Positions 25,845 to 34,153 of a stretch of DNA of 64,000 nucleotides are shown in pieces. The notes under the pieces are model-generated. The model did not search any database. It had not been told where the DNA came from and worked only from the letters and a program-made list of their open reading frames with translations. Position numbers and translations under genes: made by a program. The stretch is taken from contig CAZAEQ010000001.1 of NCBI GenBank assembly GCA_964484185.1, positions 186,001 to 250,000 of the forward strand. Direction: 5' to 3'. Numbering within the stretch: position 1 is the stretch's first letter; each line of letters opens with the position of its first letter. The DNA comes from F1-120-MAGs238 sp964484185 (GTDB taxonomy: Bacteria; Planctomycetota; Phycisphaerae; Phycisphaerales; UBA1924).

Positions 25845-27545
25845 ATGACGAGTTCAGGCAAGGCGGCGATCGCCGCGGCGTCGGCAATCTGCGCTGGCCA
25901 AGCGTTGGCTGGTATCACGTACCGCGTTGTCGCATTGAGCGGCGAGGGCGGTCAATATGGACCTGACCAGGGTTCATCGGTTTTTACTGCGCTCAACAGC
26001 GCGGCGTCAATAAATGACAACGGACAAGTTCTTTTCCGCGGCGATATGGGCGCTGGCGTAAATGGACTATGGCTGAACAGCGGCGGTGTGAACACGGTTC
26101 GCGCGATCGCCGGGGCTCCGATGCCTGGCGGCGGCACCTATGCAAGCAATTCAATCTTCAACAGCTACGGTCTGAACAACAACGGCAATATTGCCATGCG
26201 CCTAGGCGCAAGCACCGGGATTTTTGGCGACGACGGCTCGGGCATGGGCCGATTGGGCTACACCGGCGATGTGGCAATGGGAACTGGGGGCGCAACACAC
26301 TCAAGTATCGCTTCGGGTATGCCGCTGATGAATGCAAGCGGGCAGATTGCTTATCTCGGCAGTCTCACGACTGGAACAGGCTCACCTCCAGTGATTACCA
26401 CCGCTGGTATCGCCAATGGCGCTGGCCTGTGGGTCGGTGGGCCGGGAGTTGGAAACCAGTCGCTGGTGCTGCGTCAAAATGACAGCGTGCTTTCACTGGA
26501 TGGCTCAGGAGCAGTGAGAGTCGGCGGTTTGACCAGCGGCAACCTTACGATGTCATTCAACAACAACGGAAAATACGCGATTCAGACTGTGCTGCAAGGC
26601 ACGGTCGTCACTGGTAACGGTGTCGGCGCAAACGCCAACTCGATTCTCACCAATCGCACGGGTAGCTTGTCAGCGTTGGCGCGGTCCAACGATGTTGCTC
26701 CTGACGCTGCGGGAGGCATGGGTGGCACCGATCTTTATCGCTCGTTCAGCGGCGGTGCGATCGGTTTGAACAATCTCAATCACGTGGCATTCCAGGCGAC
26801 ATTGAAGAATGCGGCGGGAACGCAGACCAGCACCGGCGCGTTCTATACCGATACCGGCACCGGTACTTTGCGGGCAATTGCTCGTCAGGGAACTGCGTTG
26901 CCCACGATCACGTCGATGACAGGCGCGGCTCTGACAGAATTCAACGGCGTGACCTGGGGTGCCGCCTTTGATCGTCCCGCGATCAACAACGTTGACAACA
27001 TGGCGTTTATCACCACCGGCATGGGTAATACCGGCGCGACTAACAACACGGGCGCGATCATGACGTATGACACCGCCGGCAATTTCCACAAGGTCGCCCG
27101 CTCGGGTGATGTTGCAGTCGTCGGTGGTGCGCCATTAGGCGGCGATGCGTTCTTCCTGTCATTCGGAAGCCTGGCGTTCAACGATGCGGGCCAGTTGGCG
27201 TTCGGCGTGAATCTCACCGGGGCTGGCGTCAGCGTTGGTCTTGGGAACGGGTCGGCACTCTTTGCCGCGGATACCGATGGAACGCTGTACATGCTTGCTC
27301 GCACCGGTGACAATTTCACTGTTGGAGCTGGCGATGTTCGAGTGGTTTCATCCATCAGCTCTATCGGCAACAGCGGCGGCGGAGATGGCCGCACCATGTC
27401 GCTGAATCAGAATGGATATATCTCGTTCGGTCTGGATTTCTCGAATGGAACATCCGGCGTATTTGTCGCCCATGTTCCGGCACCAACAACAATTTCCGGG
27501 TTTGGTCTTGCAATGCTGATGGCGGCACGTCGTCGGCGTCGCTGA
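25845..27545 (+). CDS. Exported NxxG tandem-repeat protein with PEP-CTERM-like tail
   Basis: The product is 566 aa with a signal peptide (AAASAICAGQALA). Eight or so repeats of about 55-65 aa carry the motif N-x-x-G-x-x-A/x-F: SINDNGQVLFRG, GLNNNGNIAMR, MNASGQIAYLG, SFNNNGKYAIQ, GLNNLNHVAFQ, AFNDAGQLAFG and SLNQNGYISFG. This matches a family I recall as choice-of-anchor NxxGxxAF repeat proteins. The C terminus is VPAPTTISGF, a hydrophobic helix and five Arg, a PEP-CTERM-like sorting tail. AAGGAG lies 8 nt before the ATG. The following dockerin gene starts 28 bp later, so the two are co-transcribed but use different anchor signals. Confidence 0.85.
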   Translation: MTSSGKAAIAAASAICAGQALAGITYRVVALSGEGGQYGPDQGSSVFTALNSAASINDNGQVLFRGDMGAGVNGLWLNSGGVNTVRAIAGAPMPGGGTYASNSIFNSYGLNNNGNIAMRLGASTGIFGDDGSGMGRLGYTGDVAMGTGGATHSSIASGMPLMNASGQIAYLGSLTTGTGSPPVITTAGIANGAGLWVGGPGVGNQSLVLRQNDSVLSLDGSGAVRVGGLTSGNLTMSFNNNGKYAIQTVLQGTVVTGNGVGANANSILTNRTGSLSALARSNDVAPDAAGGMGGTDLYRSFSGGAIGLNNLNHVAFQATLKNAAGTQTSTGAFYTDTGTGTLRAIARQGTALPTITSMTGAALTEFNGVTWGAAFDRPAINNVDNMAFITTGMGNTGATNNTGAIMTYDTAGNFHKVARSGDVAVVGGAPLGGDAFFLSFGSLAFNDAGQLAFGVNLTGAGVSVGLGNGSALFAADTDGTLYMLARTGDNFTVGAGDVRVVSSISSIGNSGGGDGRTMSLNQNGYISFGLDFSNGTSGVFVAHVPAPTTISGFGLAMLMAARRRRR

Positions 27546-27572
27546 AAAACGATCTCTTGAAAGGAAGAAATT

Positions 27573-28328
27573 ATGAAGGCAACGATGAATCATGTGTTCG
27601 CGGCGGGAATGCTCGCAGCGGTTGTTACGTGTGCACACGCTGACCGCGTCAAGGTCGAAGTCCATGGTATTGTGGAATGGAACCAGGTCACCAGCGGGGT
27701 GCTTGGCCCGGTGCGCTCCGGCGATGCTGTGGTCCTGAAGTTCGAAGTCGATTCGAACCTGTTTGTGAACAGCCCGCAATGGCCAGTGCGGGGGTATCCA
27801 ATCGTGCAGTCGACTTGGAACTTCCAGATCGGGTCGGTCCAGATTCCGCTTCTGAGCCCGATGCCGACGAACGTCACTCCTTACTTCTCGATTCGCAACA
27901 ACGACCCGGGCGTGGACGGCTTTGTCATCACCACGGTTGTTGACGGCGACCATGAGATTCCGGTCAACTGCGGCCTGCCCAACTATGGCATGTCGTTCCT
28001 CCGGACCTTCAGCTCACCCAACATCTGGCCGTCGTATGACATCATGCAGTGCCAAGGCGACTACGCCTTTGAATTCATGAGTTCGTACAACTGGACGATT
28101 CAGCGCGGCGAATTCAGCACACCGGTCGGAATGACCTACGAGACGATCTCGGTGCACGCGGTGTGTGTGGCGGACTTTAACGGCGACAACGTCATGGACT
28201 TCTTTGATTACCTTGATTTTGTCGATGCGTTCAGCTTGAACATGTCGAGTGCAGACTTTAACCAGGACCTGGTGGTTGATTTCTTTGACTACCTGGACTT
28301 TGTGGATGTCTATTCCACCGGTTGCTGA
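27573..28328 (+). CDS. Secreted protein with GC-type dockerin end
   Basis: The product is 251 aa with a signal peptide (HVFAAGMLAAVVTCAHA). The middle part (about 25-195) is beta-rich with a GDAVVLKFEVDSNLF segment reminiscent of small choice-of-anchor proteins; I do not assign a fold. The end has two dockerin-like loops, DFNGDNVMDFFDYLDFVDAF and DFNQDLVVDFFDYLDFVDVY, then STGC. The second loop has Leu instead of Gly at loop position 6. AAGGAAG precedes the ATG. It shares a transcript with 25845-27545 and ends at the terminator at 28362. Confidence 0.82.
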   Translation: MKATMNHVFAAGMLAAVVTCAHADRVKVEVHGIVEWNQVTSGVLGPVRSGDAVVLKFEVDSNLFVNSPQWPVRGYPIVQSTWNFQIGSVQIPLLSPMPTNVTPYFSIRNNDPGVDGFVITTVVDGDHEIPVNCGLPNYGMSFLRTFSSPNIWPSYDIMQCQGDYAFEFMSSYNWTIQRGEFSTPVGMTYETISVHAVCVADFNGDNVMDFFDYLDFVDAFSLNMSSADFNQDLVVDFFDYLDFVDVYSTGC

Positions 28329-28361
28329 GTCGGAAGGCCTAGAAACTCGTTTTCCCTCTGA

Positions 28362-28398
28362 CCTCCGGGTTCACGTGGCGTGACCTGGAGGCTTTTTT
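28362..28398 (+). terminator. Rho-independent terminator
   Basis: CCTCCGGGTTCAC (28362-28374) pairs imperfectly with GTGACCTGGAGG (28380-28391), followed by six T (28393-28398). It ends the two-gene unit 25845-28328. Confidence 0.8.
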
Positions 28399-28559
28399 GC
28401 GCAAAGAATGTAATTCGGACTGGAATATGCCAGAAGTTGGGCTGGTAACGATCTTGTCGATCTGAAGGGATCACCCCGGCAGCGGGCGCGTTCTGGCAGG
28501 CTGGACGCATAATGTCCGCGACGGTGGATTTTCAACAGGGTCAAAATCAAGAGAGAACT

Positions 28560-30668
28560 ATGAACACAAAGATCGCGGTAACTCTTCTGGCGCTGATTTC
28601 ACTCTCCGGCTGTGCGGCATCAACGAGCGGGGTTGGGGGTGGCGATGAGAATCACCTCAAACAGGAACTGCGATCGGTGATCGCGGGCGCACGCGATCGC
28701 GTCTTTCCGGCGCTGGTCAATATCAGCGTGGTGACGGTCGACTATCGCGGTGGAAGCGAACGCAAGGGACAATCGACCGGATCGGGAACAATCATTGATA
28801 ACCTTGGGCACGTGCTGACGAACCAGCATGTGGTGAATGAAGGCAAGAAGTTCCGCGTGACGTTGAGCGATAAGCAGGAATTGCCGGCGACGCTGGTTGG
28901 AGAGGATGCACTTTGTGATCTGGCGATTCTCAAGATTGATCTGTCGGCGATGAAGAATCCGGAGACGCTGCATATAGCGGAGTTGGCGGATTCCAACACG
29001 CTGGCGACGGGCGACATCGTGATGGCGATGGGCAGTCCGTTTGGATTATCGCGATCGGTGACGCTGGGAATTGTGTCGAACACCGAGCGAGTATTTGCGG
29101 CGGGCAGCGAAGATGCGATGGACGCGATGCAGGATGAAGCGGGGGAGCGGTCCGGGCTGTTTACGCGCTGGATTCAACATGATGCGGCGATTAATCCTGG
29201 CAATTCAGGTGGGCCGCTGGTGAACGTGCAAGGGCAGGTCGTCGGCGTGAACACGCTGGGTGGCAGCAACATGGGATTCGCGAGTCCATCGAACCTGGCT
29301 CGTGATATTGCGGCGAAACTCATTCAGTTTGGAGAGGTGCCGCGGTCAAGCATCGGCGCAACTGTCAAACAAGTTGGTAAGACAAGCTTTGATAAAGGTG
29401 TGCTGATTACAAGCGTGATTGCCAATGGTCCGGCGGCGCAGGCTGGTGTAAAAGCGGGCGACCTTGTTACCGCGATTGATGGGCAACCGATTACGGTGAA
29501 ATTTGCCGAGGAGATCCCGCCGCTATTGAAGAGTTTGGCGGACCGCGCGATTGGCGGCACGATTACGCTGGCGATTGAACGGGATGGAAAGCCGATCAAT
29601 GCCACGATTACCACTGAGAAAATGCTGCGAGATAAGGGCGATGAAACGCTGCTTCGCGCCTGGGGCATCGTGGGGCGTGAGATCACCGAGAAGATTGCTC
29701 GAGATCGCAGGCTTGATTCAACGCAGGGTGCGCTGGTAGGCGGAGTGCGGCAAGGGAGCCCTGCGGGGCTGGCTGAACCGGCGATTGGATGGGGCGATGT
29801 GATCAAATCGATCGATGGAAAGCCCGTGAATTCGCTGAAGGAGCTCGTTGAAACATATCGTAAGATCATGGAACAGGAGAAGCTACCGGAGTTTCTGCTG
29901 ATTGAGTTTGATCGTCAGGGAAAGAACCATGTGACATTGATCAAGCCCCGGCCGGAAAAGCGGGATGACCCGCCGCGGGAATTGCCAAAAGCGTGGATTG
30001 GGGCGGCGACGCAGCCGGTGACAAAGGACATGTCGAACATGCTGGGGCTGAATGGTGCGCTTGGGTTCAGAGTCACACGTGTGTATCCCAACAGCAAGGC
30101 GGCGACCAGCGGGTTGAAGGTTGGCGATGTTGTAACTGCGTTGAATACGGACAAGCTGGCTCCCAAAGGTGCGCAGGATGCGGGGCTGTTTCAGCGGCAG
30201 GTGCGTAAATTGAAGACTGGGGAGACTGCGACGCTGGCGGTGTTGCGCGATGGCAAGCCGGTGGAAGTAAAGGTGGAGCTTGAGCGGACGCGGTACACCG
30301 CAGATGAGGCGATCCGGACTGAGAATAAAGATTTTGAATTGACGGTGCGCGAGTTGACGTTCTTTGATCGCGATGATGAACGCTGGGATGAGAATGTGCA
30401 GGGTGTGCTGGTGGAGGATCTGGAACATGCGGGCTGGGCGGGGTTGGCAGGAATTATGCCTGGCGATTTGATCCAGATGATCCACAAGGTGCCGGTCACC
30501 ACGATTGCTGAGTTCAAGGCGATTATGGAACGATTGGCGAAGGAACAGCCAGCCAAAGTTGAGTTTGTAGTGTTGCGGGACAACCGCACATTCTTCAACT
30601 TTGCTGAGCCGGATTGGAAGCCGATGCTCAAGGATGAGCAAAAAGAAGTGAAAGAGCCAGCGAAGTAG
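28560..30668 (+). CDS. S1C (DegP/HtrA-like) lipoprotein protease with four PDZ-like domains
   Basis: The product is 702 aa from the ATG at 28560. The signal peptide ends in LSGC (Cys18), so it is a lipoprotein. The trypsin-like domain has the catalytic set: His in LTNQHVV (about 90), Asp in CDLAILKIDL (about 120) and Ser in NPGNSGGPLV (about 215). Four PDZ-like modules follow, each with a GxxxGDxIxxIxxxPV-type core: AGVKAGDLVTAIDGQPI, LAEPAIGWGDVIKSIDGKPV, SGLKVGDVVTALNTDKL and LAGIMPGDLIQMIHKVPV. HtrA proteins normally have one or two PDZ domains, so four is unusual. Expected role: envelope protein quality control on the periplasmic face. The gene stands alone between two terminators. Confidence 0.9.
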   Translation: MNTKIAVTLLALISLSGCAASTSGVGGGDENHLKQELRSVIAGARDRVFPALVNISVVTVDYRGGSERKGQSTGSGTIIDNLGHVLTNQHVVNEGKKFRVTLSDKQELPATLVGEDALCDLAILKIDLSAMKNPETLHIAELADSNTLATGDIVMAMGSPFGLSRSVTLGIVSNTERVFAAGSEDAMDAMQDEAGERSGLFTRWIQHDAAINPGNSGGPLVNVQGQVVGVNTLGGSNMGFASPSNLARDIAAKLIQFGEVPRSSIGATVKQVGKTSFDKGVLITSVIANGPAAQAGVKAGDLVTAIDGQPITVKFAEEIPPLLKSLADRAIGGTITLAIERDGKPINATITTEKMLRDKGDETLLRAWGIVGREITEKIARDRRLDSTQGALVGGVRQGSPAGLAEPAIGWGDVIKSIDGKPVNSLKELVETYRKIMEQEKLPEFLLIEFDRQGKNHVTLIKPRPEKRDDPPRELPKAWIGAATQPVTKDMSNMLGLNGALGFRVTRVYPNSKAATSGLKVGDVVTALNTDKLAPKGAQDAGLFQRQVRKLKTGETATLAVLRDGKPVEVKVELERTRYTADEAIRTENKDFELTVRELTFFDRDDERWDENVQGVLVEDLEHAGWAGLAGIMPGDLIQMIHKVPVTTIAEFKAIMERLAKEQPAKVEFVVLRDNRTFFNFAEPDWKPMLKDEQKEVKEPAK

Positions 30669-30718
30669 GCGACGTGCGGTTAACGCTTCGAGTTTTGAGT
30701 CTGCCAGCATAATGACCG

Positions 30719-30750
30719 AATTCGCCCTCAGATGAGGGCGAATTTTTTTT
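30719..30750 (+). terminator. Rho-independent terminator
   Basis: AATTCGCCCTCA (30719-30730) and TGAGGGCGAATT (30733-30744) form a perfect stem. A T tract runs 30743-30750. It ends the protease gene and separates it from the leader at 30771. Confidence 0.92.
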
Positions 30751-30770
30751 CGCAGAGATTGGAATCCAAT

Positions 30771-30880
30771 CGCCCGGCCTCCTCGTTATCAATGGGGAAG
30801 GATGCGGTCCGAGTTGCGGGCCGTCACAACTGTTCCGTGGTGTTGTGTGCGGTTGTGAGCCAGCTCGGGTCGGCGCTGCA
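30771..30880 (+). promoter_or_regulatory. Candidate cobalamin riboswitch
   Basis: The leader has, in the right order, the conserved pieces of cobalamin riboswitches. A GC-rich 5' arm (CGCCCGGCC, 30771-30779) partly pairs with GGGTCGGCG (30868-30876). CAATGGGGAA (30790-30799) matches the AAUAGGGAA box. GGATGCGGTCC (30799-30809) stands in for the short P6-like stem, and GAGTTGCGGGCCGTCACAAC (30811-30830) then TGT resembles the GCUG...CAACUGU box. GAGCCAGCTCGGGTCGGC (30857-30874) resembles the B12-box end. The long P8-P12 extensions seem absent. It precedes an operon ending in HupE, a known B12-regulated cobalt transporter family. A covariance-model search was not possible. Confidence 0.55.
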
Positions 30881-30909
30881 AAACAAGATACACATCTGAT
30901 TCAATCCGA

Positions 30910-30953
30910 CATCTCACTGCAGGCGGATCATGTCCGCAAGGCTCGGTGAGATG
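30910..30953 (+). promoter_or_regulatory. Two-tier hairpin in the leader, possible expression platform
   Basis: CATCTCAC (30910-30917) pairs with GTGAGATG (30946-30953), and inside it GCGGA (30923-30927) pairs with TCCGC (30933-30937). It lies 30 nt after the candidate riboswitch core and 72 nt before the first start codon. There is no T tract, so it would act on translation or RNA stability rather than as a terminator. Confidence 0.5.
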
Positions 30954-31025
30954 CGAGAGATATCTCATGGACTGGAAATGGTAGAGAGAAGACTGAGTTG
31001 TCCGTTCCGCAGAATGGAGAGAATC

Positions 31026-31703
31026 ATGCGACGAAATATGAGAGGGCTTGTGATTGCAAGCATGCTGCCAGTTGGGGCAGCGCTTGCGAGCCCAGTGATT
31101 GAAACTGAGGTAAATGGTCAGGCCGCCAACAACTCGAGGGCGACAGCACAGCTGCTTCCGTCGCTGGCGTTCACCATCAATGCCGATCCCAACGTGTTCG
31201 GGAATCGCTCAACCGTGAGCGTCTCCGGAAATACCAGCAGAAACGATGTGGATTTCTATCGTTTTGATACGACTGGCGGACCCGCGTACTTTGATATTGA
31301 TGGGACGAGCGGGCTGGATACGTATCTTGCGCTGTTTGATTCGTCCGGGACGATCGTTGGCGACAACGACGATTCCAGCGCGGCCGATCCGGGCAGTTCA
31401 ACCGGGCTCGATGCATTCCTGGGAGTGATTAACATCGGCCCGGGAACCCACTACATTGCCGTCGCCAGCGGCGGAAACAGCGCGGCGGCGTCGTTCAGCG
31501 GTTCGATGTTTACTGAACTGTTCCGACCCGATGGCGGGTTTGGCGGATTTGCATTTCTGGATGCAGATGCCGGAATCGATTCGTTCCTGCGCAGCGATGC
31601 ACAGACCGCGGGCCAGGCTTACACGCTGAATATCACCATTCCTGCGCCCAGTACAGCACTCGCAGCGATCGGAGCTCTTGCGTTCCTTCGTCGTCGTCGG
31701 TAA
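31026..31703 (+). CDS. Exported PPC-like protein with PEP-CTERM-like tail
   Basis: The product is 225 aa from the ATG at 31026, with GGAGAGAA upstream; the frame is open 32 codons earlier through the leader hairpin. A signal peptide (LVIASMLPVGAALAS) precedes EVNGQAANNSRATAQLL and a pre-peptidase-C-terminal-like beta domain (NDVDFYRFDTTGG, GLDTYLALFDSSGTIVGDND, GTHYIAVASGG). The C terminus reads IPAPSTALAAIGALAFLRRRR, a PEP-CTERM-like sorting tail, so it is probably envelope-anchored. It is first of four genes behind the candidate cobalamin riboswitch, 31 bp before the DUF4331 gene. A metal- or corrinoid-related role is inferred only from that context. Confidence 0.8.
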   Translation: MRRNMRGLVIASMLPVGAALASPVIETEVNGQAANNSRATAQLLPSLAFTINADPNVFGNRSTVSVSGNTSRNDVDFYRFDTTGGPAYFDIDGTSGLDTYLALFDSSGTIVGDNDDSSAADPGSSTGLDAFLGVINIGPGTHYIAVASGGNSAAASFSGSMFTELFRPDGGFGGFAFLDADAGIDSFLRSDAQTAGQAYTLNITIPAPSTALAAIGALAFLRRRR

Positions 31704-31734
31704 CCCATATGTCCCAGAAACTGGAGACCTTTTT

Positions 31735-33219
31735 ATGATCACTCGTTCATGCAAGTGCGCTGTCATGGCGCTCGCCGCCCTCTCTGCCGTCAGTATGTCT
31801 GGTCTTGCCCTGGCTTCAAGTCACGGCGAGGCTCCGTATGTGAAGTCGCTTCCCAAAATCGATGGGACAGACTTTTACATGTTTAACAGCTATGAATCCG
31901 GCCGCGAAGGATTCGTCACGATCGTCGCAAACTACTACCCGCTTCAGGACCCATACGGCGGTCCAAACTATTTCACGCTCGATCCATCTGCGCTCTACCA
32001 GATTCACATCGACAACAACGGTGATGCCCGCGAAGACCTTACGTTCAGCTTCATGGCGACCAACACCAACAACGACATCAGCCTCAATGTTGGCGGCGTC
32101 ATGGTGCCGATAGCGCTGACGAACGCTGGAATTCTTGGCCCAGGCGCAGGCGATACTGCCGGCCTCAACGTTGCCGAAACCTTTGGAATGTCCGTGATCC
32201 GCGGCGATCGTTACACCGGCGCATCCAACGCAGTCACCAACACCGCGACTGGTTCCCCCGTCTTCCGCAAACCAGTTGACAATATTGGCCGCAAGTCGAT
32301 TCCGCAGTATGAAACCTACGCCCGCAACCACATCTACAACATCTCGCTCCCGGGCTCGAATCTCACTGGTCGCATGTTTGTCGGTCAACGCAAAGACCCG
32401 TTTGTGGTAAATCTTGGCGAGATTTTCGATCTCGTAAATTTGAATCCGCTGGGCGCGGAAAATGGACGTCCCGACACGCTTGCAGACAAGAACATCACAT
32501 CGTTTATTCTGGAAGTGCCAGCGAGCTATCTCAAGAATTCCAAGACACAGGATGCTGTGATCGGAGGATGGACAAGTGCGAGTATGCCGCGTGCACGGGT
32601 ACTTACGACTGCTCCGACATTCAACAAGCCGGCGACGACTACTGGAAACTACATACAGGTTTCGCGGCTCGGCATGCCACTGGTCAATGAAGTGGTGATC
32701 GGGCTGCGCGATAAAGACCTGTTTAACGCGAGCGTTCCCAGCGGCGATGGTCAGTTTGCAACCTATGTCACCAATCCGACATTGCCGGTGATTCTCAATC
32801 TGTTGTTTGGCGTGACGCCTCCGTGTCTGCCGCGAAATGACCTGGTTGCGGTGTTCTTGACCGGTGTTCCAGGTTTGAATCAGCCGCAAAATGTCGTGGC
32901 TTCGGAAATGCTGCGGCTCAATACCAACACCAACCCCGCAAACGGCGGCATCGCGATCAAGCCGCGTGGCATGCAGAATCGACTCGGCGTGATCGGCGGC
33001 GATCTGGCGGGCTTTCCCAACGGTCGTCGTCCCGGTGACGATGTTGTCGATGTTGCGTTGCGGGTTGTGATGGGAGTGTTGTACCCAGATGCAGGACAGG
33101 CCGGCGGGTGTGCACCGCAGGGCAACGCACCGTTTACCGATGGTGCGATTGTCGACGATTCGTTCTTCAGCGATTCGTTTCCGTATCTGCTGTCACCTCT
33201 CCCTGGCGCTGGCAACTAA
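31735..33219 (+). CDS. DUF4331 family exported protein
   Basis: The product is 494 aa from the ATG at 31735, with CTGGAGAC upstream. The signal peptide ends LALAS, and the mature protein begins SSHGEAPYVKSLPKIDGTDF, the DUF4331 opening (SSHxEAP, DxTDxYxF). Typical later parts are HIDNNGDAREDLTFSFMA, an internal GQRKDPFVVNLGEIFDLVN and the end DVVDVALRVVMGV and SFFSDSFPYLLSPLPG. The family is widespread and uncharacterised. Conserved acidic residues in the DxxNDG segments suggest cation binding. It is co-directional with PPC, DUF4198 and HupE genes, consistent with a metal-related task. Confidence 0.85.
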   Translation: MITRSCKCAVMALAALSAVSMSGLALASSHGEAPYVKSLPKIDGTDFYMFNSYESGREGFVTIVANYYPLQDPYGGPNYFTLDPSALYQIHIDNNGDAREDLTFSFMATNTNNDISLNVGGVMVPIALTNAGILGPGAGDTAGLNVAETFGMSVIRGDRYTGASNAVTNTATGSPVFRKPVDNIGRKSIPQYETYARNHIYNISLPGSNLTGRMFVGQRKDPFVVNLGEIFDLVNLNPLGAENGRPDTLADKNITSFILEVPASYLKNSKTQDAVIGGWTSASMPRARVLTTAPTFNKPATTTGNYIQVSRLGMPLVNEVVIGLRDKDLFNASVPSGDGQFATYVTNPTLPVILNLLFGVTPPCLPRNDLVAVFLTGVPGLNQPQNVVASEMLRLNTNTNPANGGIAIKPRGMQNRLGVIGGDLAGFPNGRRPGDDVVDVALRVVMGVLYPDAGQAGGCAPQGNAPFTDGAIVDDSFFSDSFPYLLSPLPGAGN

Positions 33220-33316
33220 ATGCTGATTTCTCCAAAGGGGCGCGGTTGATGCGCCGGGCGCACCACGTTCGCGGCGGGTTGTTCGAAAGTTCAGCCCGCC
33301 GTTTTAAGAGGTATGT

Positions 33317-34153
33317 ATGAAACTCAATCGAGCAATCGTTAGTGTGATCGGACTCTGCATGCTGGGTACACAAGCCCTCGCGCACGAGTTCTGGCTGAAC
33401 TTGTCAAAGTACAGCGTCCAGCCAGGGGAAGTTGTACAGATTCAAACGAGGGTGGGGGACGGCTTTCCTGGCGAATCCAGGCCGCGAGACCCGACGAAAT
33501 TGCTGAAATTCGAGTTGCTGGACTCTGCGGGATCGATCGCGATTATGGGGATGGATGGGGCGGATCCTGCAGGAATTGTGCGGGCGCAGACGGCAGGAAC
33601 CTACACGGTCGGATATCTCAGCAAGCCCACACGAGTGGTGCTTGGTGGCGACAAGTTTGAAAAGTATCTGAAGGATGAGGGGCTAGATAACGCGACCGCA
33701 CTTCGTAAAGAGGCGGGTGAGCAGGTGAAGGATGGGCGAGAGCGATTCTCGCGGTGTGCAAAAGCGATCTTGAGTGTTGGTGATGACCGCGGGGCAGGGT
33801 TTGACAAAGTGCTGGGGTATCCGATTGAGCTCTGTGCAGATTCGCATCCTGCGCTGCACAAGCTGGATCAAGAGATGAGTTTCACTGTTCTTGCGGACTC
33901 GAAGCCGGCGGCGAATGTGCTGGTGAAGGCTGTCAACCGTGATGATCCAACCAGAACGCTGAGCGAGCGGAGTGATGAGAAAGGCAAGGTCAAGTTCAAA
34001 CTCGATAAGGCAGGTCTATGGCGACTCAATGCTGTGAAGATCGCGCCGGTGAGTGAGAATGGCGGCGATAGTGATTGGGAAAGTCATTGGGCTTCGCTGA
34101 CGTTTGAAATTTCGGCTGCGCCGGGTCAGGCTGCGGCGACTGGAAGCAAGTGA
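33317..34153 (+). CDS. DUF4198 family periplasmic protein
   Basis: The product is 278 aa with a signal peptide (VIGLCMLGTQALA) and a mature N terminus HEFWLNLSKYSVQPGE, in which the free N-terminal His-Glu is characteristic of DUF4198. Further features are DGFPGESRPRD, GTYTVGYLSKP and a C-terminal Ig-like domain (PAANVLVKAVNRDDPTRT, GLWRLNAVKIAP). DUF4198 proteins accompany nickel and cobalt uptake systems (NikK type) and probably bind the metal through the N-terminal His. The stop overlaps the GTG start of the HupE gene (GTGA), so translation is coupled. AGAGGT precedes the ATG. Confidence 0.85.
   Translation: MKLNRAIVSVIGLCMLGTQALAHEFWLNLSKYSVQPGEVVQIQTRVGDGFPGESRPRDPTKLLKFELLDSAGSIAIMGMDGADPAGIVRAQTAGTYTVGYLSKPTRVVLGGDKFEKYLKDEGLDNATALRKEAGEQVKDGRERFSRCAKAILSVGDDRGAGFDKVLGYPIELCADSHPALHKLDQEMSFTVLADSKPAANVLVKAVNRDDPTRTLSERSDEKGKVKFKLDKAGLWRLNAVKIAPVSENGGDSDWESHWASLTFEISAAPGQAAATGSK

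Noticed and set aside
31816..32889. 357-codon open frame on the minus strand
   Set aside because: Antisense to the DUF4331 gene, which has the signal peptide and family motifs.
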